A DNA stretch of 64,000 nt from Corynebacterium macginleyi (GTDB lineage: Bacteria > Actinomycetota > Actinomycetes > Mycobacteriales > Mycobacteriaceae), in NCBI RefSeq assembly GCF_003688935.1, contig NZ_REGE01000011.1:1-64000 (forward strand), in the 5' to 3' direction. Under the pieces are notes generated by a model, which saw nothing but the letters and a program-made list of their open reading frames with translations, ran no database searches and had not been told where the DNA came from. The translations under genes were made by a program, and so were the position numbers. The first letter of the stretch is position 1. Each line of letters begins with the position of its first letter. This document shows positions 34,612 to 43,283 of this stretch, piece by piece.

Positions 34612-35618
34612 TATTTTTCCCGCTTTCTGCCGGAGACATCCGCGCCGAGGAAGCGAATGAGGATGAAGGCGACCAAGAAGATGAGCAAGAAGATAAGGGT
34701 GGATAGTGCCGAGGCGGAATTGAAGTTACCTTGACGCATATCTTCTACCACCAGCTGGGAAATGGTGGCGGTAGGGGAATTGGATGAACTCGAAATCATG
34801 ATGACGGGCAGGTCATACATACGCAGCGCATCCAGCGTGCGGAATAGCACGGCTACCATCAGAGCCGGGCGCACCAGCGGTAGAGTGATGCGGAAAAAGG
34901 TTTGCATACGGTTGGCTCCGTCGACGCGGGCAGCATCGTAGATATCTTTGGGGATCATCTGTAGGCCAGCGAGGATGAGCAGCGCCATAAAGGGAGCGGT
35001 CTTCCAGACATCAGCGATGATGACGGCCAGGCGCGCATAAAACGGGTCTGTGGTCCATGCGATATTCGCGCCAAGTAAGGAATTGGCTATGCCATCCGGG
35101 GCGAACATGAACTGCCACAGCTTGGCCGTCACGGCGGTAGGAATGGCCCAGGGGATAAGCACGGCGGCGCGCACCAAGCCGCGACCGCGGTACTCACCGT
35201 TCATAATGATGGCCATGAACATGCCGAGGAGGGTCTCTAAGGCGACTGTGACCACGGTGAAAAATAGCGTGATTTTCACGGCGGGCCAGAAGTCGGTGGC
35301 GATAACTCCGGGCGGGCACGTCGTGATTTCACCCGCGCCGGAAATACAGCGGTTATTGATCCAGTAAAGGTAGTTGTCTAAGCCGGTAAAACCGCCTTCT
35401 TCAAAGAGGCCCGTTTTGGGGTTGAGTTGCCGGTTTCCCTGAAAAGACAGGATGACCGCCCGCACGATGGGATAGCCGATGATGATGCCCAGCACGATGA
35501 GCGCCGGGGCGATCAGCGCAGCCGGCCGCCCGAGATTGGCAAATTTGCCGGATTGAGGGGCGCCCTTGGGCCTTTTCAATCGTGAGTGCGTCTGTTGTGT
35601 CGGCGAAGTGGTGACCAC
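34611..35618 (-). CDS. tusF: Trehalose ABC transporter permease, MalF type
   Basis: 335 residues; a cytoplasmic N-terminus (residues 1-30, basic) and about six helices. EAA loop: DIYDAARVDGANRMQTFFRI, then TLPLVRPAL. A periplasmic loop with two Cys (CISGAGEITTCPPG) precedes the transport core. GTG start. Forms the membrane channel with TusG. Confidence 0.88.
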   Translation of the reverse strand: MVTTSPTQQTHSRLKRPKGAPQSGKFANLGRPAALIAPALIVLGIIIGYPIVRAVILSFQGNRQLNPKTGLFEEGGFTGLDNYLYWINNRCISGAGEITTCPPGVIATDFWPAVKITLFFTVVTVALETLLGMFMAIIMNGEYRGRGLVRAAVLIPWAIPTAVTAKLWQFMFAPDGIANSLLGANIAWTTDPFYARLAVIIADVWKTAPFMALLILAGLQMIPKDIYDAARVDGANRMQTFFRITLPLVRPALMVAVLFRTLDALRMYDLPVIMISSSSNSPTATISQLVVEDMRQGNFNSASALSTLIFLLIFLVAFILIRFLGADVSGRKREK

Positions 35619-35815
35619 GGTAGTTCGCTTTTCTGATTTAAGATATTTTTCTAGTGCGCTTGATTCTATCCCCAGCTAGGGTGGGAAAATCACAATGGGT
35701 GAGGCTGTGGCGTATCTGCCCTCCTCACCCATCTCTACACTAGAGGTGTGCTATATATTTCTTGGCTTTAAGCATGCTTCCTGCTCGTGACATACGAGGT
35801 GCTGGAAATATACCT
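35619..35815. other. Gap between permease and binding-protein genes
   Basis: No gene. AT-rich near 35740-35770, including ctatatatttc. It may hold a secondary promoter or a partial terminator that lowers permease expression relative to the binding protein. Confidence 0.3.
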
Positions 35816-37072
35816 TTAACCCTGTGAAGCAGAATCGATGGCTGCCTTCATATCCGAGGCGGCATCCTTGACCGATTTGCCATCCGTCAACGCGGCATAA
35901 GCATTATCCTGGATGGCCTTAGAGATGGCGGAGTAGAACGGCGATACTGGGCGCGGTGCGGCGTTTTCCAGCGATTCCTTCAACGCTGGCAGGTAGGGGA
36001 ATTCCTCCTGGAGCTGGGGGTCATCGTAGATAGAAGAAAGAACCGGCGGGAAGGACTGCTCCGCAAAAGACTTCTGGTTCTCTTCGTTGATGATGAACTT
36101 CATGAACTCCAGGGCGGTGCCCTTGTGCTTGGAATTGATATTGATGCCGTTGTTATAGCCGCCCAAGGTGGATACGCCAACGCCGTCTTTGCCCAGTGGT
36201 GCCTGAACCTCGACGTCGATGCCGGCGTCTACGGCATTGCTGTACATGTAGGGCCAGTTCACTGCGAAGGCGGTCTTACCTTCGGTGAAGGCCATGTTGG
36301 TCTCTTCCTCTGTGGCGGCGGTGGAATCCTTGGAGATAATTCCGCCTTCATACGCATCCACCATGGCCTGCAGGCCTTCCTGGGCTTTTTCGGAGTCGAC
36401 GGCGGCATTGCCGTCATCATCAAGCACCGAGCCGCCCCAGCCCTCTATGAAGCCAGCGGTATTGAGCGCTAAGCCCTCGTACTGCTTGAGCTGTGTGGTC
36501 AGGCACTTCTTGCCGTCTTTTAGTGCCTTGCAGGCGGATTCGAGGTCGGCGAATTTCTCTGGGGTAGCCTCCGCGAGCTCAGTATTGCGGAAAAGGAGCT
36601 GGCCGTTGGTGTTTTGTGGCAGCGCATACAGCACGTCATTGTAGGTTGCCGATTCGACGGTGGCGGGCAACAGCTCCGAGGTATCGGTCTCGAAGTCACC
36701 CTTGAGCGGCTGGAGCCACTGATTGGCAGCGAACTCCGCAGTCCAGACCACATCGAGGGCCATGACATCGTAGTCATCATTGCCGGCCTGGAGGGACTGC
36801 ACCAGGGTCTCGCGCTGGGCATCGGCCTCGCCCGCGAGCTCCTTGAGCGTGACCTTTTCATCCGGATTTTCTTCATTCCACTTATCGATGATGGGAGTGA
36901 TTTTATCTGTGTCATTCTTGCCCATGGCAAAGGTGATGGGGCCGTGGGAGTCAGTGCCGGAACTGGATGCGGAGCCATCCGCGTTATCTGCACCATCGTT
37001 AGACGTCGAGCAGCCGGTCAGCGCCAGTACTGCCGTGGTGGCAACTGTGGTGCGAATGAAGTACTTCTTCAT
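35816..37072 (-). CDS. tusE: Trehalose-binding lipoprotein of the ABC importer
   Basis: 418 residues. Signal peptide KKYFIRTTVATTAVLALTGC with the lipobox LTGC, so it is lipid-anchored outside the membrane. A Ser/Asp/Gly linker follows, then a family-1 solute-binding fold (FAMGKNDTDKITPIIDKWNE; VMALDVVWTAEFAANQWLQP; FAVNWPYMYSN). The ATG at 37072 is chosen since the earlier in-frame Met adds only a few residues before the basic n-region. Equivalent to mycobacterial LpqY. Confidence 0.87.
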   Translation of the reverse strand: MKKYFIRTTVATTAVLALTGCSTSNDGADNADGSASSSGTDSHGPITFAMGKNDTDKITPIIDKWNEENPDEKVTLKELAGEADAQRETLVQSLQAGNDDYDVMALDVVWTAEFAANQWLQPLKGDFETDTSELLPATVESATYNDVLYALPQNTNGQLLFRNTELAEATPEKFADLESACKALKDGKKCLTTQLKQYEGLALNTAGFIEGWGGSVLDDDGNAAVDSEKAQEGLQAMVDAYEGGIISKDSTAATEEETNMAFTEGKTAFAVNWPYMYSNAVDAGIDVEVQAPLGKDGVGVSTLGGYNNGININSKHKGTALEFMKFIINEENQKSFAEQSFPPVLSSIYDDPQLQEEFPYLPALKESLENAAPRPVSPFYSAISKAIQDNAYAALTDGKSVKDAASDMKAAIDSASQG

Positions 37073-37173
37073 GGGGAATTCACCTTTCAAAAAGCTGGGG
37101 TGTTCCTTACAAATAATTTACAAACACCGTACACAGGATAGACTTTGATTATCCACCTCTAAATGGGGGTAAT

Positions 37174-38166
37174 TTAGGGGGTGGAGATGCGTTGTCCGGT
37201 TTCTGGATCGAAACGATGTGCAGCGCCTTTATCAAAGGTCAATAAAACCTCATCACCGCGTTGCGGCGGGATGCCTTCGCAGCGTGCAACGAACCGGTCA
37301 CCGCCCACCGTGGCATAGACAAAAGATTCCGAACCCAATTCTTCAACCAAGTTGACCACACCACGCAGGCCTTCTGCCCCCTCATTGAGGTGCATATTTT
37401 CCGGGCGGACGCCTAGGCGCTCGCCGTTGTAGTCAAAGATATTCATCGCAGGCGAACCAATAAAACCAGCCACGAACTCATTTGCAGGTTTCGTATAAAG
37501 CTCGCGCGGCGGGGCAACCTGTTGTAATTCGCCATCCTTAAGCACCGCTACCCGGTGTCCCAGCGTCATCGCCTCGACCTGGTCATGGGTGACATAGACC
37601 GTGGTGGTACCCAGCCGCTGCTGCAGGCTCGCTAATTCTGTACGAGTTTGCACGCGCAGTTTTGCATCCAGGTTAGAAAGCGGCTCATCCATGAGGAAGG
37701 CCTTAGGATTGCGCACAATGGCACGGCCCATGGCTACGCGCTGGCGTTGACCACCCGATAGGTCCTTGGGCTTTCGCCTCAAAAATTCGCTTAAGCCTAG
37801 CATCTCCGCCGCTTCCTGGACCTTTTGCTTGATTTCAGCCTTGGGGAGTTTGGCCAGTTTGAGGGAAAACCCCATGTTTTCTTCCACCGATAGGTGCGGG
37901 TAGAGCGCATAATTTTGGAAAACCATTGCGATATCGCGATCGCCTGGCTCAAGGCCTGTGACATCTAGATCGTCGATTAAAATCTGGCCACTTGAGATTG
38001 GTTCAAGGCCGGCCAGTGCGCGCAGCGTTGTGGACTTGCCGCAGCCAGAAGGACCTACCAAGACGAGGAACTCGCCGTCCGCGATTTCCAAGTCTAATTC
38101 CTTCACGGTAGGCGCCGCCGCGCCGGGGTAGGCGATATTTACCTTTTCAAAAGTGACCTTTGCCAT
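37174..38166 (-). CDS. tusK: ABC importer ATPase, MsmK/UgpC type
   Basis: 330 residues from ATG 38166; the longer in-frame extension overlaps birA and is rejected. Walker A GPSGCGKST, Q-loop MVFQNYALYPHLSVEENM, signature LSGGQRQRVAMGRAIVRNP, Walker B FLMDEPLSNLD, H-loop VTHDQ, plus the C-terminal OB-fold regulatory domain (about 235-330; GVRPENMHL). Energises the trehalose importer; this type can be shared by several CUT1 systems. Divergent from birA, 43 bases apart. Confidence 0.92.
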   Translation of the reverse strand: MAKVTFEKVNIAYPGAAAPTVKELDLEIADGEFLVLVGPSGCGKSTTLRALAGLEPISSGQILIDDLDVTGLEPGDRDIAMVFQNYALYPHLSVEENMGFSLKLAKLPKAEIKQKVQEAAEMLGLSEFLRRKPKDLSGGQRQRVAMGRAIVRNPKAFLMDEPLSNLDAKLRVQTRTELASLQQRLGTTTVYVTHDQVEAMTLGHRVAVLKDGELQQVAPPRELYTKPANEFVAGFIGSPAMNIFDYNGERLGVRPENMHLNEGAEGLRGVVNLVEELGSESFVYATVGGDRFVARCEGIPPQRGDEVLLTFDKGAAHRFDPETGQRISTP

Positions 38167-38209
38167 GCGCAACACATTAGCATCACCGGTGGGCGGTATC
38201 TTGGAATCT

Positions 38210-39004
38210 ATGACTGCACTTGATAAGCACCGCATCCGCACCGCCTTGGCAGAAGACTTCACCACCGTCGATTTTGTGGAGCAGACCGGTTCTACCAACA
38301 CCGATCTGATGCAGACCACCAGTCTCGCCCATGGCACCGTGCTGTTTGCGGATGAGCAACTATCTGGCAAGGGCCGCCTCGGCCGCTCATGGACGGCGCC
38401 AGCCGGCTCACAGGTGATCTTTTCCGTGCTGCTCTTACCCAATTCCCTTGATTACTTGGGTACCTTGCCGCTCGCCGCGGGCCTGGCCGTGACCGATTCC
38501 ATTGAGGGCTCCGTGCTCAAGTGGCCGAATGATGTGCATATCGATGGTAATAAGCTCTGCGGCATCCTTGCTGAGGCCGGACCGGTGGGCCAATCCTTCA
38601 CCTCCGCCCCGAAGACAGAGGTCAATAAGACCGTCGGTGGGCAGACGCCCTCCGCGCGCGTCGTCGTGGGCATGGGCATTAATGTCACGCTTACCCGCGA
38701 GGAATTGCCCATCGAAAAGGCCACCTCGTTGGCTTTGGAGGGCCGCGATACCGATCGCACCGAGCTGGCCATTACCGTGTTGAAAAATCTGCGTCGGCGC
38801 ATTACGCAGTGGGAGAACCAGGATCCGCAGCTTATGCAGGATTACCGCGCGGTGTGCTCATCCATTGACCAGGAGGTGCGGCTGGAAACCCCGACCGGTG
38901 ATGTCACCGGACGCGTGGAGGGCATCAGCGATGACGGACGGATTAGTGTGGCGGGGGAGTACTACTCCGCCGGCGATGTGACCCATCTGCGTCCGGCACG
39001 ATAA
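38210..39004 (+). CDS. birA: Biotin-protein ligase
   Basis: 264 residues. It attaches biotin to Pyc and AccBC, both encoded in this window. Motifs: QTGSTNTDLMQ, the biotinyl-AMP loop GKGRLGRSWTAPAGSQVIFS, KWPNDVHIDGNKLCGILAEA and VVGMGINVTL. There is no N-terminal winged helix, so it is a class I (non-repressor) ligase. ATG at 38210 chosen; upstream in-frame sequence overlaps tusK. Confidence 0.95.
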   Translation: MTALDKHRIRTALAEDFTTVDFVEQTGSTNTDLMQTTSLAHGTVLFADEQLSGKGRLGRSWTAPAGSQVIFSVLLLPNSLDYLGTLPLAAGLAVTDSIEGSVLKWPNDVHIDGNKLCGILAEAGPVGQSFTSAPKTEVNKTVGGQTPSARVVVGMGINVTLTREELPIEKATSLALEGRDTDRTELAITVLKNLRRRITQWENQDPQLMQDYRAVCSSIDQEVRLETPTGDVTGRVEGISDDGRISVAGEYYSAGDVTHLRPAR

Positions 39005-39122
39005 GCGCTGCACGATAAGCGCTGCACGATAGGCATCGAGCGGCAGGCTTCGTGCGGCGGGCTTAGTGCGGCAGGCATTGCGCGGTTAGCGCCTGGAATC
39101 CGCGTAGTCCGAGTAGTCCGAG
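38996..39122. repeat. Short tandem repeats after birA
   Basis: A unit close to GCTGCACGATAAGC is repeated about 2.7 times from the birA stop to 39035. Degenerate gcggcaggctt-type units follow, and then TAGTCCGAG is repeated twice at about 39102-39122. The rest of the gap to 39155 has no gene. Confidence 0.6.
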
Positions 39123-39155
39123 TAGCACTGTCTGGCACTGGTATTATGCAGGGCT

Positions 39156-39596
39156 ATGGGATTGATGAAGATGGGCCAAGGCGAGGTCAAGCGCGCGGAT
39201 GTATCCGCGCCGTTTCGCGCGCTCGTTTTCCCATTTCTGGAGCTCATACTCATTACCGGCGTGCTGTGGATTGCCATCGGCTGGTGTGATGCCCAGGGAG
39301 TCGATCCGGTGGTGCGCAACGGGCTCGTCGTCTTATGGGCCGGGCTGAGCACCTGGCGCTTCCTAATTCCCTTGTATAAGGCCCGCCGCAAGCGGTTCAT
39401 AGTGACCAATCGCCGCGTCATCGTGCGGGAAGGCCGCCACATTGATTCGATTCCGCTGGAAGATATTCGCGGCGCCCGCAAGCGCCGCGGCGGTATTTCC
39501 ATTGCGCTCAACGGCTGGGACAGGGCGATGTATTTTCCTATGGTGGCCAAGCCCAAAAAGGTAGCGGAAATTATTAATGACCGCCCGTGGTTTTAA
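39156..39596 (+). CDS. PH-domain membrane protein
   Basis: 146 residues: two hydrophobic helices (FPFLELILITGVLWIAIGW; LVVLWAGLSTWRFLIPLY) then a bacterial PH (bPH2/YdbS-like) domain with FIVTNRRVIVREG and IPLEDIRGARKRRGG. Conserved between birA and purK in corynebacteria. Function unknown. The exact Met among three near 39156-39171 is uncertain. The 3' end overlaps the convergent acetolactate decarboxylase gene by 23 bases. Confidence 0.82.
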   Translation: MGLMKMGQGEVKRADVSAPFRALVFPFLELILITGVLWIAIGWCDAQGVDPVVRNGLVVLWAGLSTWRFLIPLYKARRKRFIVTNRRVIVREGRHIDSIPLEDIRGARKRRGGISIALNGWDRAMYFPMVAKPKKVAEIINDRPWF

Positions 39597-40305
39597 CCTC
39601 GGTGGTATGCAATTGCTTATCCAGGTCCTCTGGTGCGAGGTTGGCGCGGCCGAATTCTTGGGTCAGCGGCAAGCGCAGCTCTAAATCGGAACTGGGACAC
39701 AGCTCGATTTTCGCCTCATCCACCGTGTAATCCAGCACGTGGCCGCCGGATTCCCGCGCGGCGTCTATAAAATGTACGTGGCAGCCGGGCACCGAAATTC
39801 CGCGCTCGTAGACGGGTGTGCGGAAACCGCCGATGACGCCTTCGACATTGCTAAAGTGCAACTCCTTATCGCTGCCGACCGCCTCGGTCATTGGGGGGTA
39901 GGGCTTGGTTTGTTTCACCACGGTGCGCGTGGTGACCTCAGAAAACCTGCCCGTGATACGGACCGCGTACATGTAATTAGCGGAGGGTTCCACCTCATCG
40001 ATGAAGGCGGAAAGCTCGTCGCGGCCCAGGCCCCGTGGGGCATCGACAAGAATGCGCGGCACAAAATTGGTGGCTACGGCATAGGGGGTTTGCTGGTCCA
40101 AGTCTGCGACCCGCGCGGAGCCGTCGCCGCGCAGCTGGTAGCAGGTGCCGTCTAAGATGATCATTTCCCCATCGAGACCGTTAAACGTACCTATACCAAA
40201 ATTGCCTTTAGCTAGCAGCTCAGAGATGGTCATCTCGCCGTCATAAATGCCATCAAGGAGGGCGCTCATGAGCGAGTTCTGGAAGATCGAATGACGGGTA
40301 AACAT
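39574..40305 (-). CDS. budA: Alpha-acetolactate decarboxylase
   Basis: 243 residues. Converts alpha-acetolactate to acetoin. N-terminal SLMSALLDGIYDGEMTISEL and GTFNGLDGEMIILDG are typical. The zinc site is supplied by PGCHVHFIDAARESGGHVLDY (three His). ATG at 40305 preferred over an in-frame TTG at 40314. Only 24 bases separate its start from purK on the other strand, so the two promoters interpenetrate. It does not belong to a purine pathway; the placement looks like an insertion. Confidence 0.92.
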   Translation of the reverse strand: MFTRHSIFQNSLMSALLDGIYDGEMTISELLAKGNFGIGTFNGLDGEMIILDGTCYQLRGDGSARVADLDQQTPYAVATNFVPRILVDAPRGLGRDELSAFIDEVEPSANYMYAVRITGRFSEVTTRTVVKQTKPYPPMTEAVGSDKELHFSNVEGVIGGFRTPVYERGISVPGCHVHFIDAARESGGHVLDYTVDEAKIELCPSSDLELRLPLTQEFGRANLAPEDLDKQLHTTEVKTTGGH

Positions 40306-40316
40306 GGTATCCAAGC

Positions 40317-40322
40317 TAGTAT
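40317..40322 (+). promoter_or_regulatory. -10 box of a leaderless purK transcript
   Basis: TAGTAT, ending 7 bases before the GTG at 40330, with no Shine-Dalgarno sequence between. Confidence 0.5.
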
Positions 40323-40329
40323 TGTGGGC

Positions 40330-41499
40330 GTGAGTGTCTCAAAACCTATTGTAACTGTCTGTGGCGACGGTCAGCTGGCGCGCATGATGCAACCTGCCGC
40401 TGCGGAGCTCGATATTCATCTGCGGATTCTTGCTGGTAGCCCGGATTCTTCTGCGGCGCAGGTTACCCGTGACATTGTGGTGGGCGATTACCACAAGTAC
40501 GAGGATCTGCTCGCGGCAGCCCGCGGCGCGGATGCAGTTACCTTTGAGCATGAGCATGTGCCCGGTGAGCATTCCGCCGCGCTTATCGATGCCTCCTTTA
40601 ACGTCCAGCCCCAGCCCAGTGCCCTGCGCTATGCCCAGGACAAGCTGGATATGCGCGAAAAGCTCTCCGCTTTGGGAGCCCCCGTTCCCCGGTTTAGCGC
40701 TATCGAATCCGTTGCCGATGCCCGCGCTTTTTTCGATGCCGTGGCCGGGCGCGTGTGCCTCAAGGCACGCCGCGGTGGCTATGACGGCAAAGGCGTGTGG
40801 TTTCCTGCGGATGCTGATCTCGATGAGCTCGTCGCCGAGCTGCTAGAGTCTGGCACGCCCCTCATGGCTGAAGAAAAGGTAGAGCTGACCCGCGAGCTAT
40901 CCATCTTGATAGCGCGGCGCTCATCGGGTGAGGCCAAGGTCTGGCCCATTACCCAGTCCCGCCAGGCCAACGGCATCTGTGCCGAGGCCATCGCGCCCGC
41001 GCCCGATCTCTCGCCTGAGCTGGCAGAACGCGCCTCTGCGCTGGGGCTTAGCATTGCTGAATCCCTCGGCGTGACCGGTGTGCTGGCCGTGGAACTTTTC
41101 GCCTTCAACGGTGAAGGTGGCGAGGATATTTCCGTTAACGAATTGGCCATGCGCCCGCACAATACCGGCCACTGGACCCAGGATGGCTGCGTGACCTCGC
41201 AGTTCGAACAGCACCTGCGCGCTGTACTCGACCTGCCCTTGGGTGCCGTAGATGCCCTTGCACCGGTGACCGTTATGGCCAATGTGCTCGGTGCGGCTGA
41301 AGACCCCGATATGCCCATGCCGCAGCGCGTGCGTGAGGTTATGGAACACTACCCGCACGCCAAGATTCATTTGTACGGCAAGGATCACCGTGCCGGTCGC
41401 AAGATTGGTCACGTTAATGTCGCTGGTACATCGCTCGCGGAGACCCGTGATGCCGCCCACCAGGCCGCGCACTTTCTCATGCACGCTACGTGGGCATAA
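40330..41499 (+). CDS. purK: N5-carboxyaminoimidazole ribonucleotide synthase
   Basis: ATP-grasp enzyme converting AIR, ATP and bicarbonate to N5-CAIR in purine synthesis. 389 residues from the GTG at 40330 (SVSKPIVTVCGDGQLARMM). Motifs: EHVPGEH, LKARRGGYDGKGVWF, AEEKVELTRELSILIARR, VELFAFNG and NELAMRPHNTGHWTQDGC. Earlier in-frame starts overlap the divergent gene. purE follows 24 bases downstream. Confidence 0.95.
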   Translation: MSVSKPIVTVCGDGQLARMMQPAAAELDIHLRILAGSPDSSAAQVTRDIVVGDYHKYEDLLAAARGADAVTFEHEHVPGEHSAALIDASFNVQPQPSALRYAQDKLDMREKLSALGAPVPRFSAIESVADARAFFDAVAGRVCLKARRGGYDGKGVWFPADADLDELVAELLESGTPLMAEEKVELTRELSILIARRSSGEAKVWPITQSRQANGICAEAIAPAPDLSPELAERASALGLSIAESLGVTGVLAVELFAFNGEGGEDISVNELAMRPHNTGHWTQDGCVTSQFEQHLRAVLDLPLGAVDALAPVTVMANVLGAAEDPDMPMPQRVREVMEHYPHAKIHLYGKDHRAGRKIGHVNVAGTSLAETRDAAHQAAHFLMHATWA

Positions 41500-41523
41500 C
41501 TCTTAAAATTTAGAAAGGACATT

Positions 41524-42024
41524 ATGGAACCGCAGGTAGGAATCATCATGGGCTCAGATTCGGATTGGCCCACCGTCGAACCCGCAGCGGAAGTCCTCGC
41601 GGACTTCGGCATCCCCTTTGAGGTTGGCGTGGTCAGTGCCCACCGCACCCCGGAAAAGATGCTGGCCTACGCCAAGGGAGCGCACTCCCGCGGCCTTAAG
41701 GTCATCATCGCCTGCGCCGGCGGCGCCGCCCACCTGCCAGGCATGGTTGCTGCGGCTACCCCGCTGCCAGTTATCGGCATCCCACGCGCGCTCAAGGATC
41801 TCGATGGCTTGGACTCTCTGCTTTCTATCGTGCAGATGCCTAGCGGCGTTCCCGTGGCCACCGTCTCCATTGGCGGGGCAAAGAACGCCGGCCTGCTGGC
41901 CGCCCGCATCCTGGGCGCCGGAGACCCCGCACTGCAAGACAAGATGGTCGCCTACCAAGAAAAGATGGCAGAAGAAGTCGAGCAGAAGGATAAGAACCTG
42001 CGCTCGAAGCTGCTAGGGGAGTAG
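41524..42024 (+). CDS. purE: N5-CAIR mutase
   Basis: 166 residues. Rearranges N5-CAIR to CAIR, the step after Pur[32 protein letters not shown] and [17 protein letters not shown] are the class I PurE motifs (Ser and His of the active site). AAAGGACATT precedes the ATG. Co-transcribed with purK. Confidence 0.97.
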   Translation: MEPQVGIIMGSDSDWPTVEPAAEVLADFGIPFEVGVVSAHRTPEKMLAYAKGAHSRGLKVIIACAGGAAHLPGMVAAATPLPVIGIPRALKDLDGLDSLLSIVQMPSGVPVATVSIGGAKNAGLLAARILGAGDPALQDKMVAYQEKMAEEVEQKDKNLRSKLLGE

Positions 42025-42042
42025 GGAGGAGACTCCAGCCAG

Positions 42043-42296
42043 CTATCGTTGAGAATTCTTGGAGTCGTTGTGGAACCACTCTTTGATCTGCATCCAGAGC
42101 AATCCACCAATAAAAACGACGAAACCTAGTACATAAGAAACCCAGAATTCTTTCGGTACCGATTCTTCGCCATTGAAAAGCCACTCAGTGCCGCCAAGGT
42201 AAAGAGCAAAAGGTAAGGGGACAAGCAGAAATATCAATAGCGAGATTAAAAAAGCTTTCCATTTTTTAGGCTCGTTTTGCTGCTTTTTCTCCCCAT
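42043..42296 (-). pseudogene. Small membrane protein with a likely frameshift near its start
   Basis: A coherent product with two helices ([37 protein letters not shown]) and charged ends. The main frame has no good start: only a TTG at 42237 inside the first helix. Upstream, ATG 42296 has a strong GGAAAGGAAAG site but is in another frame. One extra A in the A5 run just after it would join it to the long frame ([13 protein letters not shown]...). Either a real frameshift, slippage, or a homopolymer sequencing error. Confidence 0.55.
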
Positions 42297-42374
42297 TTTA
42301 CTTTCCTTTCCAAGGCTTTAATGCATGATGAATCGTGTGAGCTTTCATTTTCGGGAGTTTAAAGCCAGACACTC

Positions 42375-43283
42375 CTATTTCTGCGTGACCTCTGGCAACC
42401 TCGAAGAGGTCGTGGGGTAGGACGGCTGGGCGCCGGCGCTAGTGGCGGCAAAGGCACCGACGCGGGCGGCGAAGATGGCGGCATCGACAAGCGTGGCGCC
42501 TGCAAGGAGCTTGGTACAAAAGGCTCCGGCAAAGGCATCGCCGGCGCCCGTGGTATCGACTGCGGTGATCTGTGGGGTGGGGATGTCCGTGCTGGATTCG
42601 GGCGTTGCTACGTAGGCGCCTTCGGCCCCAAGGGTCAGCACGACCGATTTAAAGCCGGCGGAAACCAGGCGGTGGGCGAGCTCGCGCGGGGTGCCGGTGG
42701 AAGAAAGACCTAGTTGCTCGAGGATGAGGCCGGCCTCGTGCTCGTTGGCCATGAGGGGATCGGCTTGCAGGAGTGCGTCGCGGTCTACCTCGATGACCGG
42801 GGCGAGGTTGACAACCACGCGTCCTTGGGCGGCATCGACAGCAGCTTTGAAACCGGAGGCGGGAATTTCGCCCTGGAGCAGGACTACGTCCGCATCGGCG
42901 ATGGTGGATTGGCGGGCGGTGACGAAGGGGGCATCGACGAGAGCGTTCGCGCCGGGCGAGATGACGATGGTGTTTTCCCCATCGGCGGAGACCGTGATGA
43001 CCGCTAAGCCGGTAGTGGTATCGGACTGTTCGACCGCGCTGAGATCAATGCCGGAGCTGTGCATGTAGTGCATGGCGGGCTCGGCGTAGGGATCGGAGCC
43101 AACCGCGCCGACAAAAGCCACGTTGGCACCTAATTGCGCGGCGGCGACCGCCTGGTTTGCGCCCTTGCCACCTGCAAGGATCTCGCCGCCAGAGCCCAGC
43201 AGGGTTTCGCCGGGGTGGGGGTGGCGTTCGGCATGGACAATAAGGTCAGCATTAATCGAGCCGACGACGGTGAGTTTGCTCAT
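42375..43283 (-). CDS. rbsK: Ribokinase
   Basis: 302-residue PfkB-family kinase phosphorylating ribose to ribose-5-phosphate. N-terminal VVGSINADLIVHAERHPHPG and GGKGANQAVAAAQLGANVAF, C-terminal DTTGAGDAFAGAF with the catalytic Asp. It overlaps rbsB by 4 bases. Terminal gene of the rbs operon. Confidence 0.95.
   Translation of the reverse strand: MSKLTVVGSINADLIVHAERHPHPGETLLGSGGEILAGGKGANQAVAAAQLGANVAFVGAVGSDPYAEPAMHYMHSSGIDLSAVEQSDTTTGLAVITVSADGENTIVISPGANALVDAPFVTARQSTIADADVVLLQGEIPASGFKAAVDAAQGRVVVNLAPVIEVDRDALLQADPLMANEHEAGLILEQLGLSSTGTPRELAHRLVSAGFKSVVLTLGAEGAYVATPESSTDIPTPQITAVDTTGAGDAFAGAFCTKLLAGATLVDAAIFAARVGAFAATSAGAQPSYPTTSSRLPEVTQK

Noticed and set aside
38167-38442. Extended start for the ABC ATPase tusK
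   Set aside because: The extension is antisense to birA; MAKVTFEKV at 38166 is the normal N-terminus.
38996-39122. CRISPR-like array
   Set aside because: Direct tandem units of 9-15 bases without spacers; no cas genes nearby.
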